Assembly (NCBI RefSeq): GCF_001908275.1
Contig: NZ_CP018620.1
Location: 6,634,001 to 6,698,000 of the forward strand
Length of the DNA stretch: 64,000 nt
Source of the DNA: Paenibacillus xylanexedens
Lineage (GTDB): Bacteria; Bacillota; Bacilli; Paenibacillales; Paenibacillaceae
Reading direction: 5' to 3'
The position numbers and the translations under genes are program-made. Numbering within the stretch: the first letter of the stretch is position 1; each line of letters opens with the position of its first letter. A model generated the notes under the pieces. It was not told where the DNA came from, made no database searches, and worked only from the letters and a program-made list of their open reading frames with translations. This document shows, piece by piece, positions 11,423-20,140 of this stretch.

Positions 11423-12862
11423 TTAGCGGTTCAGTACATCTGCAAGCAGTTGGTTGGCTAGAGCGGGATTCGCCTTGCCTTTACTTTCTTTCATAACCTG
11501 ACCAACAAGGAAGCCAATGGCTTTTTGTTTACCAGCTTTATAGTCTTCCACGGATTGAGGATTATTCGCTACAACCTGCTCAACGATGGCAAGAATGGCG
11601 CCTTCATCACTAATCTGCACAAGACCCTTCTCTTCAACGATCTGCTGTGGAAGCTTGCCGCTCTCCAGCATTTCCTTGAATACCGTTTTGGCGATTTTGC
11701 TGTTAATGGTGCCCTTCTCCAGCAGTCCGATCATTTCACCCAAACCTTGACCTGTCAGTGGAACTTGAGTCACTTCAAGGTTGCTCGTATTCAAGTAACC
11801 CAGCAAGTCGCCCATGATCCAGTTGGATACGGACTTCGCATCCTGAGTGAATTTCAAGCTATCTTCGAAAAGATCAGCTATAGCCTTGGATGAAGTAATA
11901 ACCTCTGCATCATAACTAGGTAATCCGTAATCAGCCGTGTAACGAGCCTTACGCTCGTCTGGAAGCTCAGGTATGGTAGCTCTGATGCGCTCTTTCCAGG
12001 CTTCATCGATATGAAGCTTCACCAGATCCGGGTCTGGGAAATAACGATAGTCATGCGCCTGTTCCTTACCACGCATCGACAGTGTTTTCCCTTGAGCTTC
12101 GTCCCAACGACGCGTCTCCTGAACCACCTCACCGCCATCATCCAGAATTTCAGCCTGACGATATTGTTCATATTCGAGACCACGCTGAACACCACGGAAA
12201 GAGTTCATGTTCTTCAGCTCAGCTCTTGTTCCCAGCTTCTCCTGTCCATGTGGACGCAAACTGATGTTGGCGTCACAACGCAGTGATCCTTCTTCCATCT
12301 TCACGTCCGACACATCACAGTACTGCATGATTGCACGCATTTTTTCAAGATACGCACGTGCCTCTTCCGGAGAAGAAATCTCAGGTTCGGATACAATCTC
12401 CACAAGTGGAGTACCGACACGGTTAAAGTCCACCAAAGACGCGTATCCGCCATCGATATGGGTAAGCTTCCCTGCATCTTCTTCCAAGTGAAGACGTGTA
12501 ATGCCGATTCGTTTCGTTTCACCATTCACTTCGATATCAATCCAGCCATTCTCACCGATCGGTTGATCGAATTGCGAGATCTGATAGGCTTTGGGTGAAT
12601 CGGGGTAAAAGTAGTTTTTACGGTCAAACTTGCTGACATCAGCAATCGTACAATTCAGGGCCATCGCTGCCTTCATGGCGTAGTCTACCGCCTGACGATT
12701 CAGTACAGGCAGTACACCCGGATGTCCGAGACAGACCGGGCAGGTATGCGTATTCGGCGGAGCTCCAAAAGCTGTGGAGCAGCCACAGAAAATTTTGGAG
12801 TTGGTATGCAACTCCACGTGGACTTCAAGTCCAACGACCGTTTCATATTTAGATGCGGACAT
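11423..12862 (-). CDS. gatB: aspartyl/glutamyl-tRNA amidotransferase subunit B
   Basis: A 479-residue subunit of the GatCAB amidotransferase, which converts Glu-tRNA-Gln (and Asp-tRNA-Asn) to the amide form. The conserved [16 protein letters not shown]-terminus, the cysteine-containing [20 protein letters not shown] zinc site, PKAYQISQ and the C-terminal YqeY-like tRNA-binding helices are all present, and the length is normal. GGAGG lies nine bases before the ATG. It is the last gene of gatC-gatA-gatB. Confidence 0.97.
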   Translation of the reverse strand: MSASKYETVVGLEVHVELHTNSKIFCGCSTAFGAPPNTHTCPVCLGHPGVLPVLNRQAVDYAMKAAMALNCTIADVSKFDRKNYFYPDSPKAYQISQFDQPIGENGWIDIEVNGETKRIGITRLHLEEDAGKLTHIDGGYASLVDFNRVGTPLVEIVSEPEISSPEEARAYLEKMRAIMQYCDVSDVKMEEGSLRCDANISLRPHGQEKLGTRAELKNMNSFRGVQRGLEYEQYRQAEILDDGGEVVQETRRWDEAQGKTLSMRGKEQAHDYRYFPDPDLVKLHIDEAWKERIRATIPELPDERKARYTADYGLPSYDAEVITSSKAIADLFEDSLKFTQDAKSVSNWIMGDLLGYLNTSNLEVTQVPLTGQGLGEMIGLLEKGTINSKIAKTVFKEMLESGKLPQQIVEEKGLVQISDEGAILAIVEQVVANNPQSVEDYKAGKQKAIGFLVGQVMKESKGKANPALANQLLADVLNR

Positions 12863-12888
12863 TTCTATATTCCTCCGTTCCGGGCAGT

Positions 12889-14346
12889 CTACAGCTGCGG
12901 ACGCTGCTTGTGGAATTCTGTATTTTGTTCAAACGCATGCGCTACACGCAATACGGTTGTTTCATCAAAGGCTTTACCGATAATCTGCAGGCCAACAGGC
13001 AATCCATCCGAGAATCCACATGGAATGCTAACAGCAGGTACACCAGCAAGGTTAACCGGAATAGTCAAAATATCGTTCAGATACATCGTAAGTGGATCAT
13101 CTACCTGTGAACCCAGTTTGAACGCCGTAGTTGGCGCAGTTGGTCCGATAATCACATCATATTTGGCAAATACATTGTCGAAATCCTGTTTGATCAATGT
13201 ACGTACCTTCTGTGCTTTCAGATAATAGGCATCATAGTAACCCGAGCTGAGTGCATACGTTCCGAGCATGATACGTCGTTTCACTTCCGGACCAAAGCCT
13301 TGACTGCGGGACTGATGGTACAGATCCAACAAGTTATCCGGATTGTCAGCACGCACGCCATAACGTACACCATCAAATCGAGCCAAGTTGGAAGAAGCCT
13401 CTGAAGATGCCAGCAGGTAATACGTAGCCACCGCATATTCGGTATGCGGAAGGGATACTTCTTCCCATGTTGCCCCGAGCCCTTCAAGAACTTTCAATGC
13501 AGACAAAACTGTCTCTTTCACTTGTGGATCTACGCCTTCACCGATGTATTCTTTCGGAACGGCAATGCGAAGCCCTTTAACATCACCTGTCAGTCCACTC
13601 AAATAATCCGGGATCTCTACTTTTGCAGATGTCGAATCTTTGGCGTCATAACCAGCAATGGCCTGCAATACATAAGCAGAATCTTCAACATTTTTCGTCA
13701 AAGGACCAATCTGATCCAGGGATGATGCAAATGCTACCAATCCAAAGCGGGAAACAAGTCCGTACGTCGGCTTCAATCCAACAACACCGCAATATGAAGC
13801 AGGCTGTCTGATGGAGCCACCTGTATCTGATCCAAGCGTGAAGTACGCTTCTCCCGCAGCCACAGCTGCTGCAGAACCACCGCTGGAACCTCCGGGAACA
13901 CGATCAAGTGCCCATGGATTACGTACAGGGGAGAAACTTGAATTCTCATTGGAGCCGCCCATGGCAAATTCGTCCATGTTGAGTTTACCAATAGTTACGG
14001 TGTCCGCAGCTTTCAATTTCTCGACAACTGTCGCGTCATACACCGGGTCGAAATTACGAAGGAATTGGCTGCCGCACGTCGTGCGCAGTCCATTCGTAAC
14101 GATGTTATCCTTAATACCTACAGGCAGACCAAAGAGCAAACCTTTCTCCTCGCCGCTAACCAGACGATCATCCAGTTGACGTGCCCGAGCGCGTGCTTGT
14201 TCTTCATCCAGTGCCAAATATGCCTTAACTTTATCATCATGCGCGCCAATGTTCTGATACGCCTGATCCACCAGATCGCTGACCGACAGCTCTTTGGCAT
14301 GCAGCTTGTTATGTAACTCAGGCAAAGATTGTTCAAATAAACTCAC
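12889..14346 (-). CDS. gatA: aspartyl/glutamyl-tRNA amidotransferase subunit A
   Basis: A 485-residue amidase-signature enzyme that supplies ammonia from glutamine to GatB. The catalytic triad regions are clear: Lys in LPVGIKDNI, Ser in [11 protein letters not shown], and the nucleophile Ser in [11 protein letters not shown]. The start is GTG, with GGAGG nine bases upstream (14356-14360). It lies 27 bases after gatC and 26 before gatB. Confidence 0.97.
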   Translation of the reverse strand: MSLFEQSLPELHNKLHAKELSVSDLVDQAYQNIGAHDDKVKAYLALDEEQARARARQLDDRLVSGEEKGLLFGLPVGIKDNIVTNGLRTTCGSQFLRNFDPVYDATVVEKLKAADTVTIGKLNMDEFAMGGSNENSSFSPVRNPWALDRVPGGSSGGSAAAVAAGEAYFTLGSDTGGSIRQPASYCGVVGLKPTYGLVSRFGLVAFASSLDQIGPLTKNVEDSAYVLQAIAGYDAKDSTSAKVEIPDYLSGLTGDVKGLRIAVPKEYIGEGVDPQVKETVLSALKVLEGLGATWEEVSLPHTEYAVATYYLLASSEASSNLARFDGVRYGVRADNPDNLLDLYHQSRSQGFGPEVKRRIMLGTYALSSGYYDAYYLKAQKVRTLIKQDFDNVFAKYDVIIGPTAPTTAFKLGSQVDDPLTMYLNDILTIPVNLAGVPAVSIPCGFSDGLPVGLQIIGKAFDETTVLRVAHAFEQNTEFHKQRPQL

Positions 14347-14373
14347 AGTTTTTGTCCTCCTTCCGGTTATCCG

Positions 14374-14661
14374 TTATTCCATTACAGCAGGCACTTTAAA
14401 CTGCCCGTCTTCTTCTTCCGGTGCATTGCGCATCACCTGTTCAATCGACAGGCTTTCTTTGGTCTCATCTTCACGCATAACATTGCTTACGTGCAGAACG
14501 TGAGTGGTGGGTTCGATGTCTTCTGTATCCAGCTCATTCAGCTTTTCTGCATATTTTAAAATCGCGTTCAGCTGACCTGTCAGGGTCTGTTCTTCTTCAG
14601 CAGTCAAGTTGAGCCGGGCCAGCTTGGCCACATGCTGAACGTCATTATTCGAAATACTCAT
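14374..14661 (-). CDS. gatC: aspartyl/glutamyl-tRNA amidotransferase subunit C
   Basis: A 95-residue small subunit that stabilises GatA-GatB. The family pattern is present: VQHVAKLARLNLTAEEE, the LNAILKYAEKLNELDTEDIEPTTH core and the acidic, Pro-containing C-terminus. AAGGAGG lies before the ATG. It is the first gene of the operon; a promoter is visible at 14754-14782. Confidence 0.95.
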   Translation of the reverse strand: MSISNNDVQHVAKLARLNLTAEEEQTLTGQLNAILKYAEKLNELDTEDIEPTTHVLHVSNVMREDETKESLSIEQVMRNAPEEEDGQFKVPAVME

Positions 14662-14753
14662 TAGCGGATGCCTCCTTCATTCGTTCTGATTCCCGAAACG
14701 ACCTGAAACGAATCGCTCGTTTAACGGGCTAAAGTCTCAAGATAACTTTTTTC

Positions 14754-14782
14754 ATTATAGGTGAGATAGTTCGACAATTCAA
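14754..14782 (-). promoter_or_regulatory. gatCAB promoter
   Basis: The minus strand reads TTGAAT (14777-14782), 17 bases, then a perfect TATAAT (14754-14759), 93 bases before gatC. Confidence 0.7.
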
Positions 14783-14832
14783 TGCAAATGACCTGACAGG
14801 CTTCCGGGAAGCTAAAATCAAACTTATAAAAT

Positions 14833-14860
14833 AAAAAAGAGCCGGCATCAGCCGACTCTT
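14833..14860 (-). terminator. terminator after the 127-residue hypothetical gene
   Basis: Minus-strand AAGAGTCGGC-TGAT-GCCGGCTCTT followed by TTTTTT: a 10-bp stem with one G-T pair. Confidence 0.88.
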
Positions 14861-14866
14861 AAAATT

Positions 14867-15250
14867 CTAAATCCATGCACGCAGATTAACCTGCTTTATA
14901 AAATCCGCCTGTGACATAACATCGTTCGCGGTTTCCTCTTCCTCTTCCACAGCTTGAAAATCTCCGTTCATCAGATGATGAAACAGCTTCTCATTGTGTG
15001 TCGCAAGGGCGTAATCTATCAACGCTTCTCGCTCGACCCGCTCAGCTTCCTGCTTCAGCAGAACCTCTTCCAGATCGACGTCGCCGGATGGAACAAAAAA
15101 GTTCCGGTTTACCTGCGGCACTCGAAGCACGTAATCGAACGCATTGTCCGGATTCCGGTCATAAGCGATGATGAAACCATATTCCCCCACAGGAAGATTC
15201 TGCTCAAACGCATCCGCGACGATGACAACCTTCTCTCCTAATCGCAGCAT
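14867..15250 (-). CDS. conserved hypothetical protein
   Basis: A 127-residue soluble acidic protein I do not recognise. The first ~60 residues read like a small beta-barrel (GEKVVIVADA, GEYGFIIAYDRNP, DYVLRVPQ); the rest is helical and rich in Glu (QEAERVEREALIDYAL, QAVEEEEETAND). AGGAGG precedes the ATG, and a strong terminator follows, so it is a genuine monocistronic gene. It has no membrane segment or signal peptide. Confidence 0.65.
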   Translation of the reverse strand: MLRLGEKVVIVADAFEQNLPVGEYGFIIAYDRNPDNAFDYVLRVPQVNRNFFVPSGDVDLEEVLLKQEAERVEREALIDYALATHNEKLFHHLMNGDFQAVEEEEETANDVMSQADFIKQVNLRAWI

Positions 15251-15381
15251 CGTCTAACCTCCTGGTAGTCTATCATTAATATTTATTTGTATAGTCTACT
15301 AGAAAAGAATAACGATGTCTAGGAATACTAGAATTAAACAACATATTTGTGCAAAATCTTTTTTCCATTTTTAAAATGATG

Positions 15382-15612
15382 TTATTTCGGATTCCGTTCA
15401 CCTGGCTTGCGCTGTGATCGAATAACGACAAACCAATATATTATGAGCGGCGTGGGAAATCCTGTGATGCCCCATAATCCCCATAACCAAGGGAAACGTC
15501 CACGTCTGCGTGCGTCCTGAAAGATCCATGTGCCCTGAACCAGAAGAAAAATGCCAAGCAATGTAATCCACAGTGGAGAAATCTCATCCAACGAATAATG
15601 CATTTTATTCAT
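15382..15612 (-). CDS. yxlD: YxlD-like small membrane protein of the sigY operon
   Basis: A 76-residue protein with two membrane segments (about 13-30 and 42-64) separated by a basic loop, FQDARRRGRFPWLWG. Its size, topology and third place behind sigY and yxlC match YxlD, which in B. subtilis works with YxlC to hold SigY inactive. It overlaps the YxlC-like frame by eight bases, which implies coupled translation. The B. subtilis operon continues with yxlEFG; here it stops. The function is inferred mostly from context. Confidence 0.65.
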   Translation of the reverse strand: MNKMHYSLDEISPLWITLLGIFLLVQGTWIFQDARRRGRFPWLWGLWGITGFPTPLIIYWFVVIRSQRKPGERNPK

Positions 15613-15940
15613 GACGAACCTCCTTCCGGCGCCGTCCGGCCCAGATCACAGCCAAAATCACCGCAACAGCTGTACCAAGAGCCTGGATTCCCAGATATAG
15701 AGCTGGAGCAGATACGAAAAATAATGCCCCAAAGGTAATGGCAAACAGTCCAACCAACCAGAAACATATCATCTCGATCCAATTGGCTCGACGTCTAATC
15801 TGTCTCCGTTCCCTGACTTGGGCTTCAAGTGCACCCAAAGAAGGAATACTTGTCGGTTCAAATGCATCATCCAGCACTTTCATGTGTTGCTGCAATCGTT
15901 CCACAACTTCTTGTTCTTGTGCATCATCTGATCTGCTCAT
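15605..15940 (-). CDS. yxlC: YxlC-like SigY negative regulator
   Basis: A 111-residue protein. The N-terminal ~55 residues are soluble and helical (EVVERLQQHMKVLDDAFEP); two membrane spans follow at about 55-75 and 80-100. This matches the YxlC/DUF5345 layout, a membrane-bound anti-sigma component with its cytoplasmic part binding SigY. Its ATG lies two bases after the sigY stop, so it is translationally coupled. Confidence 0.68.
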   Translation of the reverse strand: MSRSDDAQEQEVVERLQQHMKVLDDAFEPTSIPSLGALEAQVRERRQIRRRANWIEMICFWLVGLFAITFGALFFVSAPALYLGIQALGTAVAVILAVIWAGRRRKEVRHE

Positions 15941-15942
15941 CC

Positions 15943-16473
15943 TTATTCCAGCTCCTTTCTTAACTGACGGAGACCATAAGCTGTGCGTGACTTCACCGTT
16001 CCCGCAGGAATACCCAGCATTTCCCCGATCTCGTCATACCCGTATCCATAATAATGCTTCAGTAGCACTGCAACACGATGTTCGGGTGTCAGTCTTGTCA
16101 TCGCATCCATGACATCTGTCCATTCTTCATTCCGAGTCTCAAGCTGCCAGCGGAATCGACGTACAGCCTGATCCCGGATGAGAGTAAGCCAGTTCTGTTC
16201 TCTCTTCTTACGTCTTGTCTTATCGATATAGATGCGGGTCGCAATGGTGATCATCCATGATGAAAAGGCAGACGTGCCATCATATCGATGGATATTTTCC
16301 ATACAACGAATCATCGTATCCTGCACCGTCTCTTCTGCGAGGTTAGCGTCCATTGTCACTTTCACAAGATACTTATACACAAACGTGTAGTGACGTTGCA
16401 ACAACGCTGCAAGTGCGCTATCGTCTCCCGATACTGCTCTGCGTACCTCTTCCAGCTCAGCTGCCTTTATCAT
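15943..16473 (-). CDS. sigY: ECF RNA polymerase sigma factor, SigY type
   Basis: A 176-residue ECF sigma factor. Region 2 is LLQRHYTFVYKYLVKVT...AEETVQDTMIRCMENI...FSSWMITIATRIYID (about 25-85). Region 4 is LTPEHRVAVLLKHYYGYGYDEIGEMLGIPAGTVKSRTAYGLRQLRKEL (about 125-175), with the usual helix-turn-helix. SigY identity is taken from the following yxlC- and yxlD-like genes and from a TGAACG-type promoter upstream. In B. subtilis SigY mainly controls its own operon, with a link to nitrogen starvation and antibiotic production. Confidence 0.82.
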   Translation of the reverse strand: MIKAAELEEVRRAVSGDDSALAALLQRHYTFVYKYLVKVTMDANLAEETVQDTMIRCMENIHRYDGTSAFSSWMITIATRIYIDKTRRKKREQNWLTLIRDQAVRRFRWQLETRNEEWTDVMDAMTRLTPEHRVAVLLKHYYGYGYDEIGEMLGIPAGTVKSRTAYGLRQLRKELE

Positions 16474-16507
16474 GAAATCACCTGCTTCCCGTTCAATCTG
16501 GAGTTAA

Positions 16508-16533
16508 TACGACAGGCTCTGCAGAAACGTTCA
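16508..16533 (-). promoter_or_regulatory. candidate SigY autoregulatory promoter
   Basis: The minus strand reads TGAACG (16528-16533), 16 bases, then CGTA (16508-16511). B. subtilis SigY promoters are described as TGAACG with CGTC. The site lies 35 bases before the sigY ATG, consistent with self-activation. Confidence 0.5.
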
Positions 16534-16541
16534 ATGGAATC

Positions 16542-16572
16542 AAAAAAAATTAAAACCCGACAATTTCCCGGG
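16542..16572 (-). terminator. probable terminator of the 88-residue gene
   Basis: On the minus strand, a short CCCG...CGGG hairpin is followed by TTTTAATTTTTTTT. The stem is only 4-5 bp, so the call is tentative, but its place just after the stop at 16576 supports that gene. The downstream part abuts the sigY promoter. Confidence 0.4.
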
Positions 16573-16575
16573 CAA

Positions 16576-16842
16576 TCAGACTTGATTCCGGTAATCTTGC
16601 AGCTTGTCGAACCACGGTTGGTTGCGGGCTCCGTTTCTTAAAACACGGCTTGCCCATATATTCTGCTGAGACTTCACCACTTCATTGGTCACGCCAGGGT
16701 TATGTATTAAAGCTCGCTCAGTACCTGTTTCTCTTTTCCCACTTTCCAATATGCGACGGTTTTCTTCAATGATCGGATACTCGACACGCTGTCCCAACGG
16801 AATAACTCTTGTTTTCTCCACTTTGATATCCCCCACTCTCAT
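16576..16842 (-). CDS. short hypothetical protein
   Basis: An 88-residue hydrophilic, basic protein of no family I recognise, with a typical coding composition (KVEKTRVIPLGQRVEYPIIEENR). It has no membrane segment or signal peptide. The ATG at 16842 has no good ribosome site; a GTG at codon 8, with GGGGGA seven bases before, is a possible start. A likely terminator follows. It could be a spurious frame, so confidence is moderate. Confidence 0.45.
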   Translation of the reverse strand: MRVGDIKVEKTRVIPLGQRVEYPIIEENRRILESGKRETGTERALIHNPGVTNEVVKSQQNIWASRVLRNGARNQPWFDKLQDYRNQV

Positions 16843-17162
16843 GATCTACTATTTTTTAAAATTTATTATTTCTAAATCAATCTGTACTTGCTGCTAACTT
16901 GCTATTGGTCTAAAACTGGCTTGTGATGAAGCGCATCTTGCATCTCTATGTAGCGTAAAAGAGGCTGATTTCGCGATAAAAAGGGGCTTAAAACAAAAAA
17001 AGAACGCAAACCGGGTATAGACCACAGTCTGCGTGCTTCGCGAGGTTGGGTGTTTCTTGGTAATGCTTCAGTTAGATGATGCCTTAACGCTTGTAACAAC
17101 TAATTGCTATTCTAATGAAAAAGTTGTCACTTGTCCAGACTTTCTTCACATATCATGTCGGA
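16843..17162. other. intergenic region without a gene
   Basis: A 320-base gap. It holds only a possible terminator for the MBL operon (16991-17034). A 65-codon minus frame across 16902-17099 has no ribosome site and overlaps that hairpin, so I do not call it. Confidence 0.5.
16991..17034 (-). terminator. possible terminator of the dedA operon
   Basis: On the minus strand ACGCA...TGCGT encloses a smaller AGAC-TGTG-GTCT hairpin and is followed by TTCTTTTTTTG. The outer stem is short. Confidence 0.4.
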
Positions 17163-17795
17163 TTATCTTGCGGACACGTAAGGATTGTTCTGTTTCTCAT
17201 AACCAATGGTCGTTTTGGGACCATGACCTGGATATACTTTAACCTCATCAGCAAAGGTGTAAAGCTTGTTCTGGATTGAATCAATCAGATCCCGTTCACG
17301 CCCTCCTGTCAGGTCCGTTCTGCCCACACCCATGCGGAACAGCACATCACCCGCAAACAGGTCGTTATCACAAAGCAAACTTACACTGCCTGGGGAATGT
17401 CCAGGTGTATGGAACACTTTAAACGTATGACCAATCAGATTCAGCTTCTGCCCTTCGTCCATGGCATATTCAGCAGGATCTGTCGAAAGCGGTGGTGTCG
17501 CCTGCGGCCAATTCAAAGATCCATTTAATTTCGGGGTGGTGAGCCAGTCGCTCTCCAAGTCATGAAGATAGACGGGACATCCCTTCAATTTACGGATCTC
17601 ATCTACCCCGCCCATATGATCAAAGTGAGCATGAGTGAGGAGAATGGCTTCAATCTCCAAGTCTTGGATCGCCTTAAGCAGCGGCCCTGGATTCATGCCT
17701 GGGTCGATAATGACGGCTTTGCCCGGATCATCTCCTTGTAGGAGATACGCATTGGTCTGAAGCGGGCCTAATGAAAACGTACGAATGTTAAGCAT
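17163..17795 (-). CDS. MBL-fold metallo-hydrolase (glyoxalase II-like, YqgX type)
   Basis: A 210-residue single-domain metallo-beta-lactamase-fold enzyme. Metal ligands are seen in THAHFDHMGG (about residues 54-63), HTPGHSPGS (about 129), the bridging Asp in LFAGDVLF and the last His in VYPGHGP. It resembles the YqgX/GloB-like group that hydrolyses thioesters such as S-lactoyl conjugates; the true substrate is not shown. It follows the thioredoxin-like gene by six bases and has no clear ribosome site, so it is likely translated by coupling. Confidence 0.85.
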   Translation of the reverse strand: MLNIRTFSLGPLQTNAYLLQGDDPGKAVIIDPGMNPGPLLKAIQDLEIEAILLTHAHFDHMGGVDEIRKLKGCPVYLHDLESDWLTTPKLNGSLNWPQATPPLSTDPAEYAMDEGQKLNLIGHTFKVFHTPGHSPGSVSLLCDNDLFAGDVLFRMGVGRTDLTGGRERDLIDSIQNKLYTFADEVKVYPGHGPKTTIGYEKQNNPYVSAR

Positions 17796-17801
17796 ATCGG
17801 C

Positions 17802-18371
17802 TTAGTAACCCGAAATCAGTTCACGCAGCTCACGGATAATGGCTGCATGTGACTCCGTTCCTTCCCCATAACGTTTACCAATCTCTTGACGCGCCACAGC
17901 CAAATTTTCTTGATAATCTGCTGCTTCACGATCCGGATTAAGGCGTTTGAATTCAATCATGACTTCCTGTACATGCTGCGGACGAGGTCCCCACTGACCT
18001 AACACATGACCACCTGTATCTGCAAAAATAACGACTGGCACAGAACGGCCACCCATCGTCAGGAACTCATCCATCACTTCGGGATGGTTCTCCATAATCA
18101 GAACTTCAGTTGGGATTCCTGAGATTTCAAGCGCCTGGAACACAACCGGAATATTACGGACAACATCCCCGCACCAGTCAGCAGCCAGAATTAACACACG
18201 CAGATCATCGCGATGGTTCAGGCTCTCAAAGAACTCACGATCCTCTTCGTTCGACCAAGTAAAGCTATCATAATTGGCCTGGAATTCACTTTGGTTCTTG
18301 GTCATACTCTCGATAAAATCTTTCGGTGGCAGACCTTTACCGAATTTGTGAGACAAGTTGGGTTTACCCAT
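17802..18371 (-). CDS. thioredoxin-family protein with a single-Cys WCGD site
   Basis: A 189-residue protein with a thioredoxin-like fold: LRVLILAADWCGDVVRN (about 58-74), then the cis-Pro loop GGRSVPVVIF (about 107-116). The usual CxxC is reduced to one Cys (WCGD), so it is unlikely to be a standard dithiol oxidoreductase. The C-terminal 50 residues are helical. It lies two bases after dedA and six before the MBL gene, making a three-gene operon. Confidence 0.8.
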   Translation of the reverse strand: MGKPNLSHKFGKGLPPKDFIESMTKNQSEFQANYDSFTWSNEEDREFFESLNHRDDLRVLILAADWCGDVVRNIPVVFQALEISGIPTEVLIMENHPEVMDEFLTMGGRSVPVVIFADTGGHVLGQWGPRPQHVQEVMIEFKRLNPDREAADYQENLAVARQEIGKRYGEGTESHAAIIRELRELISGY

Positions 18372-18373
18372 GA

Positions 18374-18988
18374 CTAGACACTTCCTTTCTTTTTACGAAC
18401 ATTCATCCATTTAATAAGTACATAAACGATCATAAGGGCGAGAGCGACAAGCAAAATAGGCATAACATATGGTGCCGCTTTCTCATCAATATGCTTCCAT
18501 TGATCTCCAAGAATCATCCCTAAATATATAAACAATGCAGTCCAAGGTATAACAGCGAGTGTAGTAAGCAAGATGAATTTGCCTGTGTGCATTTTCGTGA
18601 TGCCAGCCGGGATGGAGATTGCATGTCTTACCACCGGAACAAAACGCGCTGTGAAAATGACACCTGTACCATACTTGCGGAACCACTCCTCGGAATGGTC
18701 GATGTGTTTTTTCTGGATGAGTATGTATTTACCGTAGCGTTCAAGTACAGGTCTGCCGCCATAACGGCCAATCCAGTAAATAAATAACTGGGCAATCACA
18801 CCGCCCACCGTACCAAAAATCATAGCACCGAAGAAGTTGATATTACCTTGTGAAACGAGAAAACCTCCATACGCCAGCACAATTTCGCTTGGGATAACTT
18901 CCAACATTAATCCAAGCATGATTCCAAAGTACCCAAGACTTTGAATCCAATCGAACAATTGGCCAACAAGGTTATGAATAAAGTCCAT
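18374..18988 (-). CDS. DedA family membrane protein
   Basis: A 204-residue polytopic membrane protein of the DedA/SNARE-associated (PF09335) family. Family marks are EVIPSEIVLAYGG, GGVIAQLFIYWIGRYGG, FTARFVPVVRHAISIPAG and the proline-containing late helices. Some members recycle undecaprenyl phosphate across the membrane (UptA) and others affect proton motive force, so lipid-carrier flipping is a reasonable guess. AGAGGG precedes the ATG. It is the first gene of the operon with the thioredoxin-like and MBL genes. Confidence 0.88.
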   Translation of the reverse strand: MDFIHNLVGQLFDWIQSLGYFGIMLGLMLEVIPSEIVLAYGGFLVSQGNINFFGAMIFGTVGGVIAQLFIYWIGRYGGRPVLERYGKYILIQKKHIDHSEEWFRKYGTGVIFTARFVPVVRHAISIPAGITKMHTGKFILLTTLAVIPWTALFIYLGMILGDQWKHIDEKAAPYVMPILLVALALMIVYVLIKWMNVRKKKGSV

Positions 18989-19148
18989 CTCAACCCTCTT
19001 TCTCCATCCTGATTGGCGGTGCCCCTCCGCACCATGGATGTTCGTCCCTATTTTATCACAGGGCTGTGGACGTTGCTACATCACGAGGTTAGGATAGTGT
19101 CCCGTTTGCAGCAGTCCGCATATGGTATGGGGAGAGGAGCGTGAAAAG

Positions 19149-19496
19149 ATGTCACACAAGTCAATACCCGGTTCTCCGCCGGTCAAACATACGCAATCCG
19201 GTCAAAACCTTCCTTCCGCCAGAGGAATTCGCAGGGCATGCAGCAAGGAATTGTACCGGACAGCCAAAAGACTAAAAGTATATGTCTCTCCCGAACGGAT
19301 GAAGCAGGCAGAAGAATATTATTACGGTAAGGTGATCACAAATCTGCTCTGGATTGGGGAGAATCGCGACAACCGCAAGAAATTATGTGAGTGGTGGAAC
19401 ACGGATGTCAGTGCAGAGATCGCAGCGATGTGGGAAGTAGATGTTGAACCATTAAAAGATGCGTTTCAGCACGCATTTGGCGGTTATCGTCTGTAG
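19149..19496 (+). CDS. conserved hypothetical protein
   Basis: A 115-residue basic protein I do not recognise. The first ~35 residues look disordered (SIPGSPPVKHTQSGQNLPSA); residues 40-115 are helical with aromatic positions (EEYYYGKVITNLLWIGENRDNRKKLCEWWN). The frame runs from 19122, but the ATG at 19149 has AGAGGAG about nine bases upstream, so I start there. It stands alone, divergent from dedA. Confidence 0.55.
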   Translation: MSHKSIPGSPPVKHTQSGQNLPSARGIRRACSKELYRTAKRLKVYVSPERMKQAEEYYYGKVITNLLWIGENRDNRKKLCEWWNTDVSAEIAAMWEVDVEPLKDAFQHAFGGYRL

Positions 19497-20140
19497 ATTA
19501 TGGAGGAATGAGGCAGATAGCTGTGTCTTCAAACCTACTGAAAGACGCAGTAAAGCTGAAGCGAATCTGAACATGTTAGGAACGGGTGAGGGCACGGGCA
19601 CTGTGTCCTTAAAGTGTGATGTTAATGCCTCCTTCACGTACGAGCAAGCGATAGAGACAACATAAATGCGAATTGCTCACTTATGATGTAAAGCTTCACT
19701 TCAGGTGGAATTCAGGGTTGTCCTCTGGCTTGCGGATCGAGCAGAGCATGAAGCCGACCTCCACAGGGAGCATGAATATAAGCTGAGAGTATGAACATAA
19801 ACACCGAGTAATTTTTCATGCTCAAGCCCACGAGTGGTAACGAATCTGAGGTGTCTTATTCAAGGATTTGAAGCATTTTTAGAAATCTAAGGAATCTGAG
19901 ACACGTTATCTCGGGATTTTTGGCCTTTTATAACGTTTTTGTTAGGGAGTTTCGGGAAATAACGTGTCTGATGTTCCTTACAATTTAAAAGGAGGAGCTA
20001 GAGGCCAAATAAGACGTCCTGTGTTCCTTAGAAAATCGCATACCCATCCGCGAGGAGTAGCCAGCTTGGACTTCCAGACTTTTTAGACGCTGACATCCAT
20101 CATCATTTCGCTTGGGTTAGCGTCAAGATCCAGCAGCGAT
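19497..20140. other. non-coding region with palindromic repeat element
   Basis: A 644-base gap. No frame here has a ribosome site. It contains four related ~24-base units forming a nested palindrome at 19838-20030; the remainder shows nothing I can name. Confidence 0.6.
19838..20030. repeat. 193-bp nested palindromic element, four related units
   Basis: Four related units of about 24 bases: A 19838-19861 and B 19888-19911 in forward orientation, C 19957-19980 and D 20007-20030 reversed. B and C' share about 20 of 24 bases (TAAGGAA...AGACACGTTAT); A and D are more diverged. A to B and C to D are both exactly 50 bases apart, so the whole is a symmetric A-B/C'-D' arrangement. It resembles a MITE or a REP-type element; I cannot see another copy in this window. 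Confidence 0.6.

Noticed and set aside
16902..17099. 65-codon minus-strand frame
   Set aside because: No ribosome site, and it overlaps the putative terminator of the upstream operon.
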